Shown here piece by piece: positions 27,292-36,911 of a DNA stretch of 64,000 bases. The translations under genes and the position numbers were made by a program. Positions within the stretch are counted from its first letter, which is position 1, and each line of letters starts with the position of its first letter. The notes beneath the pieces are model-generated. The model made no database searches. It worked only from the letters and a program-made list of their open reading frames with translations, and was not told the origin of the DNA. Source of the DNA: Streptomyces sp. NBC_00306 (GTDB lineage: Bacteria; Actinomycetota; Actinomycetes; Streptomycetales; Streptomycetaceae); contig NZ_CP108032.1 in assembly GCF_036169555.1 (NCBI RefSeq), forward strand, positions 4,712,001-4,776,000, given 5' to 3'.

Positions 27292-29214
27292 ATGGAGAAC
27301 CTGATTGGGCTGCTCATCGCGGCGCCACTGCTCGGAGCGGCGGTCCTGCTGTGCGGCGGGCGGCGGCTCGACCGCACGGGCCACTGGATCGGCACCGTGC
27401 TCGCCGGTGCGTCGTTCGTGCTGGGCGTGGTGCTGTTCACGAACATGCTGGGCAAGGGCGCCGATGAACGCACCCTGAACAGCACGCTGTTCACCTGGAT
27501 CCCGGTCGAAAGCTTCCAGGCGGACGTCGCCTTCCAGCTCGACCAGCTGTCGATGACCTTCGTCCTGCTGATCAGCGGCGTCGGCACACTGATCCACATC
27601 TACTCCATCGGGTACATGGAGCACGACGAGCGGCGCCGCCGCTTCTTCGGCTATCTGAACCTGTTCCTCGCGGCCATGCTGCTGCTGGTCCTCGCCGACA
27701 ACTACCTGCTGCTGTACGTCGGATGGGAGGGCGTCGGCCTCGCCTCGTACCTCCTCATCGGCTTCTGGCAGCACAAGCCCAGTGCGGCGACCGCGGCGAA
27801 GAAGGCCTTCCTCGTCAACCGCGTCGGCGACATGGGCCTGTCGATCGCGATCATGCTGATGTTCACCACCTTCGGGACCTTCGCCTTCGGGCCGGTCCTG
27901 GAGGCGACGGGTGAGACGAGCGAGGGCAAGCTGACGGCCATCGGCCTGATGCTGCTGCTGGCGGCCTGCGGCAAGTCCGCCCAGGTGCCGCTGCAGTCCT
28001 GGCTGGGGGACGCGATGGAGGGCCCGACCCCGGTCTCCGCCCTCATCCACGCGGCGACCATGGTGACCGCGGGTGTGTATCTGATCGTCCGCTCCGGCGC
28101 GATCTTCAACGCCGCACCCGACGCCCAGCTGGCCGTCGTGATCGTCGGTGCGGTCACGCTCCTGTTCGGTGCGATCGTCGGTTGCGCCAAGGACGACATC
28201 AAGAAGGCCCTCGCCGGCTCGACGATGTCGCAGATCGGCTACATGATCCTCGCGGCCGGTCTCGGCCCGATCGGATACGCCTTCGCGATCATGCACCTGG
28301 TGACGCACGGCTTCTTCAAGGCCGGTCTGTTCCTCGGCGCCGGTTCGGTCATGCACGGCATGAACGACGAGGTCGACATGCGCAGGTACGGCGGCCTGCG
28401 GAAGTACATGCCGGTCACCTTCGTCACCTTCGGGCTCGGCTATCTCGCGATCATCGGGATGCCGCCGTTCTCCGGGTTCTTCTCCAAGGACAAGATCATC
28501 GAGGCCGCCTTCGCGTACGACGACGGCATCCGCGGCTGGATCTTCGGCGGAATCGCCCTGCTGGGCGCCGGTATCACCGCGTTCTACATGACGCGCGTGA
28601 TGATCATGACCTTCTTCGGTGAGAAGCGCTGGCAGCCCACAGAGTCCGACAGCGACTCCGCCGCGGGGTCGGGCCACGACCCGCATCCGCACGAGTCGCC
28701 GAGGTCGATGACGATCCCGATGATCGTGCTCGCCTTCGGGTCGGTCTTCGCCGGCGGGTTCTTCAGCATCGGCGACCGCTTCGTGAACTGGCTGGCTCCG
28801 GTCACCGAGTTCGAGCATCCGCACCCGGTGATCAGCGTGCCGGCGATCACGGCCTGCACCATCGCCATGCTGCTGATCGGCGTCGCCATCGCCTGGGCCA
28901 TGTACGGACGCAAGCCGGTGCCGGTGGTTGCTCCGCGGGCCTCGCTGCTCACCCGGGCCGCCCGCCGCGACCTGTACCAGGACGACATCAACCACGTGGT
29001 CCTGGTCCGCGGCGGCGAACACCTCACCCGCTCCCTGGTCTACGTCGACCACACCCTGGTCGACGGCGTGGTGAACGGCACGGCCGCCTCGGTCGGCGGG
29101 CTCTCGGGCCGGCTGCGCAAACTGCAGAACGGCTACGCCCGCTCGTACGCCGTCTCGATGTTCGGAGGTACGGCGGTGCTGATCGCCGCGACCCTGCTGA
29201 TGAGGGCGGTGTAA
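27292..29214 (+). CDS. nuoL: NADH-quinone oxidoreductase subunit L (antiporter-like)
   Basis: 640-residue proton-pumping subunit with the Proton_antipo_N and Proton_antipo_M domains. LLLYVGWEGVGLASYLLIGFW, the channel Lys in KAFLVNRVGD, and LIHAATMVTAGVYLI are present. The C-terminal part should hold the long lateral helix. ATG 27292 has AAGGGG upstream and a 12-nt gap after nuoK. Confidence 0.97.
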   Translation: MENLIGLLIAAPLLGAAVLLCGGRRLDRTGHWIGTVLAGASFVLGVVLFTNMLGKGADERTLNSTLFTWIPVESFQADVAFQLDQLSMTFVLLISGVGTLIHIYSIGYMEHDERRRRFFGYLNLFLAAMLLLVLADNYLLLYVGWEGVGLASYLLIGFWQHKPSAATAAKKAFLVNRVGDMGLSIAIMLMFTTFGTFAFGPVLEATGETSEGKLTAIGLMLLLAACGKSAQVPLQSWLGDAMEGPTPVSALIHAATMVTAGVYLIVRSGAIFNAAPDAQLAVVIVGAVTLLFGAIVGCAKDDIKKALAGSTMSQIGYMILAAGLGPIGYAFAIMHLVTHGFFKAGLFLGAGSVMHGMNDEVDMRRYGGLRKYMPVTFVTFGLGYLAIIGMPPFSGFFSKDKIIEAAFAYDDGIRGWIFGGIALLGAGITAFYMTRVMIMTFFGEKRWQPTESDSDSAAGSGHDPHPHESPRSMTIPMIVLAFGSVFAGGFFSIGDRFVNWLAPVTEFEHPHPVISVPAITACTIAMLLIGVAIAWAMYGRKPVPVVAPRASLLTRAARRDLYQDDINHVVLVRGGEHLTRSLVYVDHTLVDGVVNGTAASVGGLSGRLRKLQNGYARSYAVSMFGGTAVLIAATLLMRAV

Positions 29215-29219
29215 CTGCT

Positions 29220-30791
29220 ATGTCTTTCCCGCTCCTTACGGTGACGGCGGCACTTCCGGCAGTCGGTGCGATCGCCACCGCCGCGGTGCCCGCCGCGCGG
29301 CGGACCGCAGCGAAATGGCTGGCGCTGCTGTTCTCGCTCGCCACACTCGTACTCGCCGCGATCGTGCTCGTACGGTTCGAGCCCGGCGGTGACCGCTACC
29401 AGCTCACCGAGTCGCACGCCTGGATCAAGGACTTCGGCGTCCGGTACGAACTGGGCGTCGACGGCATCGGGGTGGCGCTGATCGCGCTGACCGCGCTGCT
29501 CATCCCGTTCGTCATCGGCGCCGGATGGAACGACGCCGAGCCCCAGGAGACCGGCAGCAAGCGCTGGCGGCCCACCCAGGGATTCTTCGCGCTGATCCTC
29601 ATGGTCGAGGCGATGGTGATCCTCTCCTTCGAGGCCACCGACGTCTTCCTCTTCTACATCCTGTTCGAAGCCATGCTCATCCCGATGTACTTCCTCATCG
29701 GCGGCTTCGGCGACCGGGCCCACGCGGGCGGGGACGAGGCGGCGGCGACCCAGCGGTCGTACGCGGCCGTGAAGTTCCTCCTCTACAACCTGGTCGGCGG
29801 ACTGATCATGCTGGCCGCGGTCATCGGTCTCTACGTCGTCGCGGGGAGCTTCTCGCTCTCCGAGATCGCGGAGGCCCGGGCCAGCGGTCAGCTGGAGATG
29901 GCGACCAACACCGAGCGGTGGCTGTTCCTCGGCTTCTTCTTCGCCTTCGCGATCAAGGCGCCGCTGTGGCCGCTGCACACCTGGCTGCCCAACGCGATGG
30001 GGGAGGCGACCGCTCCGGTCGCCGTGCTGATCACCGCGGTCGTCGACAAGGTCGGCACCTTCGCGATGCTCCGCTTCTGCCTCCAGCTCTTCCCCGAGGC
30101 CTCCAAGTGGGCCACGCCGGTGATCCTGGTGCTGGCGCTGATCAGCATCGTCTACGGCGCCCTGCTCGCGGTCGGCCAGCGCGACATCAAGCGACTGGTC
30201 GCCTACGCCTCGATCTCGCACTTCGGCTTCATCGTCCTGGGCATCTTCGCGATGACCTCCCAGGGCCAGTCGGGCGCGACGCTCTACATGGTCAACCACG
30301 GGATCTCGACCGCCGCGCTGATGCTGGTGGCCGGCTTCCTGATCACCCGCCGCGGCTCGCGGCTCATCGCGGACTACGGCGGAGTGCAGAAGGTCGCGCC
30401 GGTGCTCGCCGGCACCTTCCTGATCGGCGGCCTCGCGACCCTCTCGCTGCCCGGACTGGCTCCGTTCGTCAGTGAGTTCCTGGTCCTGGTCGGCACCTTC
30501 GCGCGCTATCCCGTGGCCGGCATCATCGCCACCTTCGGCATCGTGCTCGCCGCGCTCTACACCCTCGTCCTCTACCAGCGGACGATGACCGGGCCGGTGA
30601 AGGCCGAGGTGCGGAGCATGCCCGACCTCAAGGCCCGTGAGCTGGCGGTGGTGGCGCCGCTGATCGCGCTGCTGATCTTCCTCGGCGTCTTCCCGAAGCC
30701 GCTGACGGACATCGTGAATCCGGCGGTCGAGCACACGATGTCCGACGTCCAGGAGAAGGACCCCCAGCCCGAGGTGGAGGCGGCCAAGTGA
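29220..30791 (+). CDS. nuoM: NADH-quinone oxidoreductase subunit M (antiporter-like)
   Basis: 523 residues, about 14 helices. Conserved LFYILFEAMLIPMYFLIG (essential Glu), FAIKAPLWPLHTWLPNAMGEAT and SISHFGFIVLGIF. It starts 5 nt after nuoL with only a weak SD, so it probably depends on translational coupling. Confidence 0.96.
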   Translation: MSFPLLTVTAALPAVGAIATAAVPAARRTAAKWLALLFSLATLVLAAIVLVRFEPGGDRYQLTESHAWIKDFGVRYELGVDGIGVALIALTALLIPFVIGAGWNDAEPQETGSKRWRPTQGFFALILMVEAMVILSFEATDVFLFYILFEAMLIPMYFLIGGFGDRAHAGGDEAAATQRSYAAVKFLLYNLVGGLIMLAAVIGLYVVAGSFSLSEIAEARASGQLEMATNTERWLFLGFFFAFAIKAPLWPLHTWLPNAMGEATAPVAVLITAVVDKVGTFAMLRFCLQLFPEASKWATPVILVLALISIVYGALLAVGQRDIKRLVAYASISHFGFIVLGIFAMTSQGQSGATLYMVNHGISTAALMLVAGFLITRRGSRLIADYGGVQKVAPVLAGTFLIGGLATLSLPGLAPFVSEFLVLVGTFARYPVAGIIATFGIVLAALYTLVLYQRTMTGPVKAEVRSMPDLKARELAVVAPLIALLIFLGVFPKPLTDIVNPAVEHTMSDVQEKDPQPEVEAAK

Positions 30792-32452
30792 GCGCTACAG
30801 CTGTCCACAGCCTGTGGACGACGGCGGCCGCGGCCGCACCGACGCCGCCGATCGACAAGATCCCGGCCCCTCACATCGAATACGCCCAGCTGGCACCGGT
30901 ACTGATCGTCGTCGGCGCCGCCGTCCTCGGTGTGCTGGTGGAGGCGTTCGTACCGCGCAAGGCCCGGTACCACACCCAGCTGTTCCTGACCGTCGTCGCT
31001 CTCGCCGCCGCGTTCGCCGCGATCGTCGGGCTCGCCGCCGGGGGATACGGCACCACCAAGGCGCACATCGCCGCGATGGGCGCGATCGCCGTCGACGGTC
31101 CCGCGCTGTTCCTCCAGGGCACCATCCTGCTGGCGTCGATGGTCGCGGTGTTCACCTTCGCCGAGCGCCGGCTCGACCCGGAGGCGCACGGCAACCGCGT
31201 CGACTCGTTCGCAGCGCAGGCCGCATCGGTGCCCGGCAGCGACAGCGAAAAGGCCGCGGTCAAGGCCGGGTTCACCACCACCGAGGTCTTCCCGATCGCG
31301 CTGTTCGCGATCACCGGCATGCTGGTCTTCCCGGCCGCCAACGACCTGCTGACCCTCTTCATCGCGCTCGAGGTCTTCTCCCTCCCGCTGTATCTGCTGT
31401 GTGCGCTCGCCCGGCGCAAGCGGCTGATGTCGCAGGAGGCCGCGGTGAAGTACTTCCTGCTGGGCGCCTTCTCCTCCGCGTTCCTGCTCTTCGGCATCGC
31501 CCTGCTCTACGGGTACGCGGGCTCCGTCTCGTACGCCCGGATCGCGGAGGTCGTCGACGGCAGCGTCCGCACCATCGACCCGGCGCTCGCCGACACCATG
31601 GGCAACGACGCGCTGCTGCTCATCGGCGTCGCGATGATCCTGACGGGCCTGCTGTTCAAGGTCGGCGCCGTCCCGTTCCACATGTGGACGCCGGACGTCT
31701 ACCAGGGAGCGCCGACGCCCATCACCGGGTTCATGGCGGCGGCGACCAAGGTGGCCGCGTTCGGTGCGCTGCTGCGGCTGCTGTACGTGGTGCTGCCGGG
31801 GCTGCGCTGGGACTGGCGGCCGGTCATGTGGGCCATCGCCATCGTCACCATGCTGGGCGGCGCGATCGTGGCCATCACCCAGACCGACATCAAGCGGCTG
31901 CTGGCGTACTCCTCGATCGCGCACGCCGGCTTCATCCTGGCCGGTGTCATCGCGACGACGCCCGACGGCATCTCGTCCGTCCTGTTCTACCTGGCGGCCT
32001 ATTCCTTCGTGACCATCGGCGCGTTCGCGGTGGTCACGCTGGTGCGGGACGCCGGCGGCGAGGCGACACACCTGTCCAAATGGGCGGGTCTGGGCCGTCG
32101 TTCACCACTCGTCGCGGCCGTGTTCGCCGTCTTCCTGCTGGCCTTCGCCGGCATTCCGCTGACGTCCGGCTTCTCGGGCAAGTTCGCGGTCTTCAAGGCG
32201 GCGGCGGAGGGCGGCGCGGGTGCGCTGGTCGTGGTCGGTGTGATCTCGTCCGCGATCGCCGCGTTCTTCTACATCCGGGTCATCGTGCTGATGTTCTTCA
32301 GCGAGCCGAAGGCGGACGGCCCGACGGTGGCCGTGCCGTCGGTGCTGACGACGACGGCCATCGCCGTCGGTGTCGCGGTGACGGTGGTGCTGGGTGTGGC
32401 CCCGCAGTACTTCCTCGACCTGGCGAACCAGGCCGGGGTGTTCGTGCGGTAG
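30788..32452 (+). CDS. nuoN: NADH-quinone oxidoreductase subunit N (antiporter-like)
   Basis: 554 residues, last gene of the operon. FIALEVFSLPLYLLCAL, KVGAVPFHMWTPDVYQGAPTPITGFMA and SSIAHAGFILAG are canonical NuoN motifs. GTG start overlaps the nuoM stop by 4 bp. A strong hairpin follows after 18 bp. Confidence 0.96.
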   Translation: MSATAVHSLWTTAAAAAPTPPIDKIPAPHIEYAQLAPVLIVVGAAVLGVLVEAFVPRKARYHTQLFLTVVALAAAFAAIVGLAAGGYGTTKAHIAAMGAIAVDGPALFLQGTILLASMVAVFTFAERRLDPEAHGNRVDSFAAQAASVPGSDSEKAAVKAGFTTTEVFPIALFAITGMLVFPAANDLLTLFIALEVFSLPLYLLCALARRKRLMSQEAAVKYFLLGAFSSAFLLFGIALLYGYAGSVSYARIAEVVDGSVRTIDPALADTMGNDALLLIGVAMILTGLLFKVGAVPFHMWTPDVYQGAPTPITGFMAAATKVAAFGALLRLLYVVLPGLRWDWRPVMWAIAIVTMLGGAIVAITQTDIKRLLAYSSIAHAGFILAGVIATTPDGISSVLFYLAAYSFVTIGAFAVVTLVRDAGGEATHLSKWAGLGRRSPLVAAVFAVFLLAFAGIPLTSGFSGKFAVFKAAAEGGAGALVVVGVISSAIAAFFYIRVIVLMFFSEPKADGPTVAVPSVLTTTAIAVGVAVTVVLGVAPQYFLDLANQAGVFVR

Positions 32453-32470
32453 CCATGCGCCACATGGTCC

Positions 32471-32510
32471 ACGAAGGGCCCGACTCCCTCGGGGGAGCCG
32501 GGCCCTTCGT
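32471..32510. terminator. Bidirectional terminator after nuoN
   Basis: 18-bp arms with one A/C mismatch (32471-32488/32493-32510, loop TCGG) between nuoN and the convergent flavoprotein gene. Confidence 0.8.
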
Positions 32511-32557
32511 CCGTGCCGTGCGGGGCACCTGTCGGCCGCGATTCGGGCCCGGGAGCC

Positions 32558-35284
32558 TCAGGCGCGGGCCGCGTAGGCCCTGACGTCCGCGTCCGGGTCG
32601 TGCACCGCCGTCGCCAGCGCCGCGCGGGCCTCCTCGGCGGCCGGATGACGGAGCAGGGCAAGCACCGCCGCCTTGCGGACATCCGCGGAGGCGTCGCCCA
32701 GCGCCTTGGCCAGCGCCGGAACCGCCGTACCGGAGGCCGCTCCGCCGAGCGAGGCCGCGGCTCCGGCGCGGACCTGCCAGGCAGGGTCGTCCAGCGCCTC
32801 TACGGCCGACTCCGCCACCTCCGCGGGGCAGCCCGTCGTGCCGAGCGACTGGAAGGCGGCCGCGCGCACGAGGACATCGGGGTCGCCCAGGAGCCGGGTG
32901 AGCGGGCCGAGGACGTCGGCCGGGGGAGCCGTCACCGCCGCAAGGCCCTTCGCCACGGTGACGCGGACCTCACGGGCCGGGTCGGCGGCGGCCGTCGTCA
33001 GCTCCCGGACGGCGTCCACGGAGACGAGCGCACGGACCGTCTCCACCCGGACGCCGAGGTCGGGATCGTCCAGGCCCGGGGCGAACAGGGCCGTGCTCCC
33101 CAGCCGCAGGGCGCGCAGCAGGTCGAGCGCCGCGGCCCGGACCACCGGGTCGGCCGAGGAGACGGCCGCGACCAGCGGGGTGCGCAGCGCCGGCTCCGGC
33201 GGCAGCGTCTCGACCAGTTCACGCAGCGACTCCGCGGCCACCGCCCGCACGCCCGGGTCGGCGTCCGCGAGCGCGGCGGCGAGCGCCGGTCCCGTGCCGT
33301 CGGGGGCGGTCTCCGTCAGTGTGGCCACCGCCGCCCGCCGTACCGCCGGATCCGGGTCCGCCAAGTAGGGTGCCAGAGCCGCCAGTTCGGGCTGATCGTC
33401 CGCGAGCGCCACGAGCTCCAGGATGCGCGGCGAGTCGGTCGCCGCGCGCTCCGGGGTGCTGGTGCTGGTGGGGGCGGCGATGCGCGAGCCGGTCGGGGCG
33501 GCCTCACGCGGTCCCGCCGTCGCCACCTGCTCCGGCGAGACCTCCCCGATATGGCGGGAGGCACCGCCGACCGGAGTGAACTCCTCGACCGGTACCAGAT
33601 ACGGCTCCACCGGCCGCGCCGTGAACTCCATCGCTCCCGACGGCGACTTGCGCAGATCCAGATGGTGCAGCCAGCCGCTGTCGTCGCGCTGCGGATGGTC
33701 CGTGCGCTCGTGGTAGAGACCCCAGCGGGACTCCGTACGGGCGAGCGAGGAGCGGGCCGCCATCTCCGCGCAGTCCCGGATGAAGCTCACCTCGGCGCAG
33801 CGCATCAGCTCGTGCGGCGTCGTGGCGCCCATCTCCGCGATCTCGCCGCGCATCCTCTCGAAGTGGTCCACGGCGAGTGACAGTCGGGCGCCGGACTTGG
33901 GCGGCGCGACATAGTCGTTCACGAACCGGCGGAGCTTGTACTCGACCTGCGGCTGCGGCGGGCCGTCGGGATTCCGCAGCGGCCCGTAGGCCAGTTCGTG
34001 GGCCTCCGTCAGCTGGTCCGCCGGGAGTTCACCGGTGTACGCCCGGTACTGGGCCGCGTCCTCACCGGCCAGATCACCGAAGACGAACGCCCCGATCATG
34101 TAGTTGTGCGGCACGCACGCCAGATCGCCGGCCGCGTACAGCCGGGGCACGGTGGTGCGCGCATGGTCGTCGACCCGCACCCCCGACGCCGAGTGGCCGC
34201 CGCACAGGCCGATCTCGGAGATGTGCATCTCGATGTCGTGGGTGCGGTAGTCGTGGCCACGGTTCGCGTGGAAGGTGCCCCGGGTCGGGCGTTCGGTGGT
34301 GTGGAGGATGGACTCCAGCGCGGCGACCGACTCCTCGGGCAGATGGCTGAGCTTGAGATAGACCGGCCCGCGGTCGGAGGCGAGTTCGGCGGCGAACTCC
34401 GCCATCATCCGGCCCGACCAGTAGTCGGAGTCCACGAACCGCTCGCCGTGCCGGTTCACCTGGTAGCCGCCGAAGGGATTGGCGACATAGGCGCAGGCCG
34501 GGCCGTTGTAGTCCTTGATCAGCGGGTTGATCTGGAAGCACTCGATGCCGGTGAGCTCGGCGCCCGCGTGGTAGGCCATGGCATAGCCGTCACCGGCATT
34601 GGTCGGGTTCTCGTACGTGCCGTACAGATAGCCGCTCGCGGGCAGACCGAGGCGGCCGGCGGCGCCGGTCGCGAGAATGACCGCACCCGCGCGGACCGTG
34701 ACGAACTGCCCGGTGCGGGTGTTGAAGCCGGCCGCGCCCACCGCCCGGCCCTCCGCGGTCAGCACCCGGACCGGCATCACCCGGTTCTCGATGCGGATGC
34801 GCTCGCGCATCTCACGGCGGCGCAGCCTGCGGTACAGGACCTTCTTGACGTCCTTGCCCTCGGGCATCGGCAGGACGTACGAGCCGGAGCGGTGGACCTG
34901 GCGCACCGCGTACTCGCCGTGCTCGTCCTTCTCGAACTTCACGCCGTACGACTCCAGCCGCTGCACCATGGCGAAGCCGCGGGTGGCCGTCTGGCGGACG
35001 GTGGACTGGTCGACGATGCCGTCGTTGGCGCGGGTGATCTCGGCGACGTAGTCGTCGGGTTCGGCACGGCCGGGGATGACGGCGTTGTTGACGCCGTCCA
35101 TGCCCATGGCGAGGGCCCCGGAGTGGCGGACGTGCGCCTTCTCCAGCAGGAGCACGTTGCTGCCGTGCTCGGCCGCGGTGAGGGCGGCCATCGTGCCGGC
35201 CGTGCCGCCGCCGATGACGAGGACGTCGCAGGAGAGCTCCTCGGCGTCGGTGAGAGCGGGGATCTGCACGGTCGTGCCTTTCAC
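32558..35284 (-). CDS. AprA/fumarate-reductase-like flavoprotein fused to HEAT repeats
   Basis: 908 residues. The N-terminus is an FAD_binding_2 flavoprotein: CDVLVIGGGTAGTMAAL (G25-G27, G30), substrate-side segments GIECFQINPLIKDYNGPACAYVANPFGGY, and the C-terminal FAD motif RLYAAGDLACVPHNYMIGAFVFGDLAG. It resembles APS reductase alpha subunit and fumarate reductase/SdhA; it has no signal peptide. After a Pro/Thr linker (about 575-620), residues 620-908 are tandem HEAT repeats (LADPDPAVRRAAV, LADADPGVRAVAA, LLGDPDVLVRAAA, ALGDASADVRKAA and others). GTG 35284 overlaps the ATPase stop by 4 bp. It probably pairs with the ferredoxin of the same cluster. Substrate unknown. Confidence 0.85.
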   Translation of the reverse strand: MKGTTVQIPALTDAEELSCDVLVIGGGTAGTMAALTAAEHGSNVLLLEKAHVRHSGALAMGMDGVNNAVIPGRAEPDDYVAEITRANDGIVDQSTVRQTATRGFAMVQRLESYGVKFEKDEHGEYAVRQVHRSGSYVLPMPEGKDVKKVLYRRLRRREMRERIRIENRVMPVRVLTAEGRAVGAAGFNTRTGQFVTVRAGAVILATGAAGRLGLPASGYLYGTYENPTNAGDGYAMAYHAGAELTGIECFQINPLIKDYNGPACAYVANPFGGYQVNRHGERFVDSDYWSGRMMAEFAAELASDRGPVYLKLSHLPEESVAALESILHTTERPTRGTFHANRGHDYRTHDIEMHISEIGLCGGHSASGVRVDDHARTTVPRLYAAGDLACVPHNYMIGAFVFGDLAGEDAAQYRAYTGELPADQLTEAHELAYGPLRNPDGPPQPQVEYKLRRFVNDYVAPPKSGARLSLAVDHFERMRGEIAEMGATTPHELMRCAEVSFIRDCAEMAARSSLARTESRWGLYHERTDHPQRDDSGWLHHLDLRKSPSGAMEFTARPVEPYLVPVEEFTPVGGASRHIGEVSPEQVATAGPREAAPTGSRIAAPTSTSTPERAATDSPRILELVALADDQPELAALAPYLADPDPAVRRAAVATLTETAPDGTGPALAAALADADPGVRAVAAESLRELVETLPPEPALRTPLVAAVSSADPVVRAAALDLLRALRLGSTALFAPGLDDPDLGVRVETVRALVSVDAVRELTTAAADPAREVRVTVAKGLAAVTAPPADVLGPLTRLLGDPDVLVRAAAFQSLGTTGCPAEVAESAVEALDDPAWQVRAGAAASLGGAASGTAVPALAKALGDASADVRKAAVLALLRHPAAEEARAALATAVHDPDADVRAYAARA

Positions 35285-36063
35285 TGGGATCCGGTGCTGC
35301 CGAGGGACGCGAGGACCTCGCGGCGCAGTGCCACGGTCGCCGGGTCGCTGTGCGCTTCGCGCTCGCGGGGACGCGGTACGTCCAGGACGCGGCCGGTGCC
35401 GAGAAGCGCGAGCCGGTCGCCGAGGAACACGGCCTCGTCCACGTCGTGGGTGACGAAGACGACGGTCGCGCCGGTGTGCCGCAGCACGTCGACCAGCAAC
35501 TGCTGCATCCCGGCCCGGGTCTGGGCGTCCAGCGCGCCGAACGGCTCGTCCATCAGCACCGCCCGGGGCTCGCCGGCGAGCGCGCGGGCGAGCTGCACCC
35601 GCTGGCGCTGCCCGCCCGAGATCCGGTGCGGGAAGGTGGGCCCGTACCCGGCGAGGCCGACGCGCTCCAGCCACGCGTCGGCGGTCCTGCGGCGTGCGGC
35701 GCGGGCGACGCCCTGGATGGCGAGGGGCAGTTCGACGTTGGCGCGCACGGTACGCCAGGGCAGCAGCGCGTCGTCCTGGAAGACCAGCGCACGCTCGGCG
35801 CGAGGGGTGGTGATGGGCACGCCGTCCTGCGCCACCTCGCCGCCGAGCGGCGGGAGCAGCCCGGCCAGGGTGCGCAGCAGCGTCGACTTGCCACAGCCGG
35901 ACGGCCCGACGACGGTGAGGATCTCACCGGGCGCCACATCGAGGTCGACGCCGTCGAGCACGGCGGTGCCGTCCCGGCCGAGCGCGACGGAGCGGAGCGT
36001 GAGCCGGGCTCCGGGATGTGCGACAGGGGCCGGGGCGAGGGCGGTTTCGGGGGGTGTGGTCAC
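35281..36063 (-). CDS. ABC importer ATPase (SsuB/TauB/NrtD type)
   Basis: 260 residues. Walker A GPSGCGKST, Q-loop VFQDDALLPW, signature SGGQRQRVQLARAL, Walker B AVLMDEPFGALD and switch His in FVTHDVDEAVFLGDR are intact. The DDALLPW Q-loop and length are typical of nitrate/sulfonate/taurine importers. GTG 36063 overlaps the permease stop by 4 bp; its own stop overlaps the flavoprotein start. Confidence 0.93.
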   Translation of the reverse strand: MTTPPETALAPAPVAHPGARLTLRSVALGRDGTAVLDGVDLDVAPGEILTVVGPSGCGKSTLLRTLAGLLPPLGGEVAQDGVPITTPRAERALVFQDDALLPWRTVRANVELPLAIQGVARAARRRTADAWLERVGLAGYGPTFPHRISGGQRQRVQLARALAGEPRAVLMDEPFGALDAQTRAGMQQLLVDVLRHTGATVVFVTHDVDEAVFLGDRLALLGTGRVLDVPRPREREAHSDPATVALRREVLASLGSTGSQ

Positions 36064-36911
36064 GGTGCGACGCCTCCTCGGAGAGAGTCCGGCCGCGCCG
36101 CCCGTCGCAGCGCGGGAGTGCGGGTCCGGGGGCGGGCGACGGTGTCGCCGGCGGGCCGGGGCAGCCAGCGCGTCAGACGGCGGCCCAGCACCTCCACGGC
36201 GGTCGAGGTGAGCCAGCCCAGCAGGCCGATGGTCGCCATGCCGACGAAGACCCCCGGGTAGTCCACGACCGTGTAGTCCTGCCAGGTCCGGTAACCCACC
36301 CCGTACTCGCCGGAGATCATCTCCGCCGAGATCACGCAGATCCACGAGACGCCGATGCCGACCGACAGCCCGCCGAGGATCCCCGGCAGTGCGCCCGGCA
36401 GCACGACCGAGCCCAGCACACGGGCGCGGCCGCCGCCCATCGTGAGGACGGCTTCCTCCCAGACCGGGGTCAGGGCGCGTACGGCGTGCCGGGTCGAGAC
36501 CATCACCGGGAAGAACGCCGCGGTGAAGGTGATGAAGACGATTCCCTGCTCGTTGCTCGGGAAGAGCAGGATCGCCACGGGCACGAGCGCGATCGCCGGT
36601 ATGGGGCGCAGGACTTCGAGGACCGGGCCGAGCAGATCCGCGGCGATCCGTGAGCGGGCGACGGCCGTGCCGACCGCCACGCCCGCGACCGCCGCCAGCA
36701 CGAAACCGGTGACGATGCGGGTGAGGCTGTCGGTCAGGTCCTGCCAGTACGTCCCGTTGCCGATCCGGTCCCCGAAGGCGCGCGCGACATCCGTGACTGT
36801 GGGGAACTGCTCGAACCGCAGCCACAGATTGACGTCGTACGCCGTGAGCAGCTGCCACAGACCGAGCGCGCCGGCCAGGGACAGGGCCCGCACGAGGTGC
36901 CGCGAGGTCAT
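36060..36911 (-). CDS. ABC importer permease (SsuC/TauC type)
   Basis: 283 residues with about six helices. The EAA-type loop contacting the ATPase reads EEAVLTMGGGRARVLGSVVLPGALPGILGGL, close to SsuC/TauC. ATG 36911 overlaps the stop of the binding-protein gene (ATGA). The C-terminal 25 residues are Arg-rich and cytoplasmic. Confidence 0.92.
   Translation of the reverse strand: MTSRHLVRALSLAGALGLWQLLTAYDVNLWLRFEQFPTVTDVARAFGDRIGNGTYWQDLTDSLTRIVTGFVLAAVAGVAVGTAVARSRIAADLLGPVLEVLRPIPAIALVPVAILLFPSNEQGIVFITFTAAFFPVMVSTRHAVRALTPVWEEAVLTMGGGRARVLGSVVLPGALPGILGGLSVGIGVSWICVISAEMISGEYGVGYRTWQDYTVVDYPGVFVGMATIGLLGWLTSTAVEVLGRRLTRWLPRPAGDTVARPRTRTPALRRAARPDSLRGGVAP

Noticed and set aside
26776..29052. 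758-codon minus-strand open frame in nuoJ-L
   Set aside because: Antisense shadow with a His/Asp/Gln-rich product; the nuo genes on the other strand are unambiguous.
35285..35674. N-terminal extension of the flavoprotein frame
   Set aside because: It overlaps the ATPase gene in another frame. GTG 35284 with its 4-bp overlap and the normal start of the FAD domain fits better.
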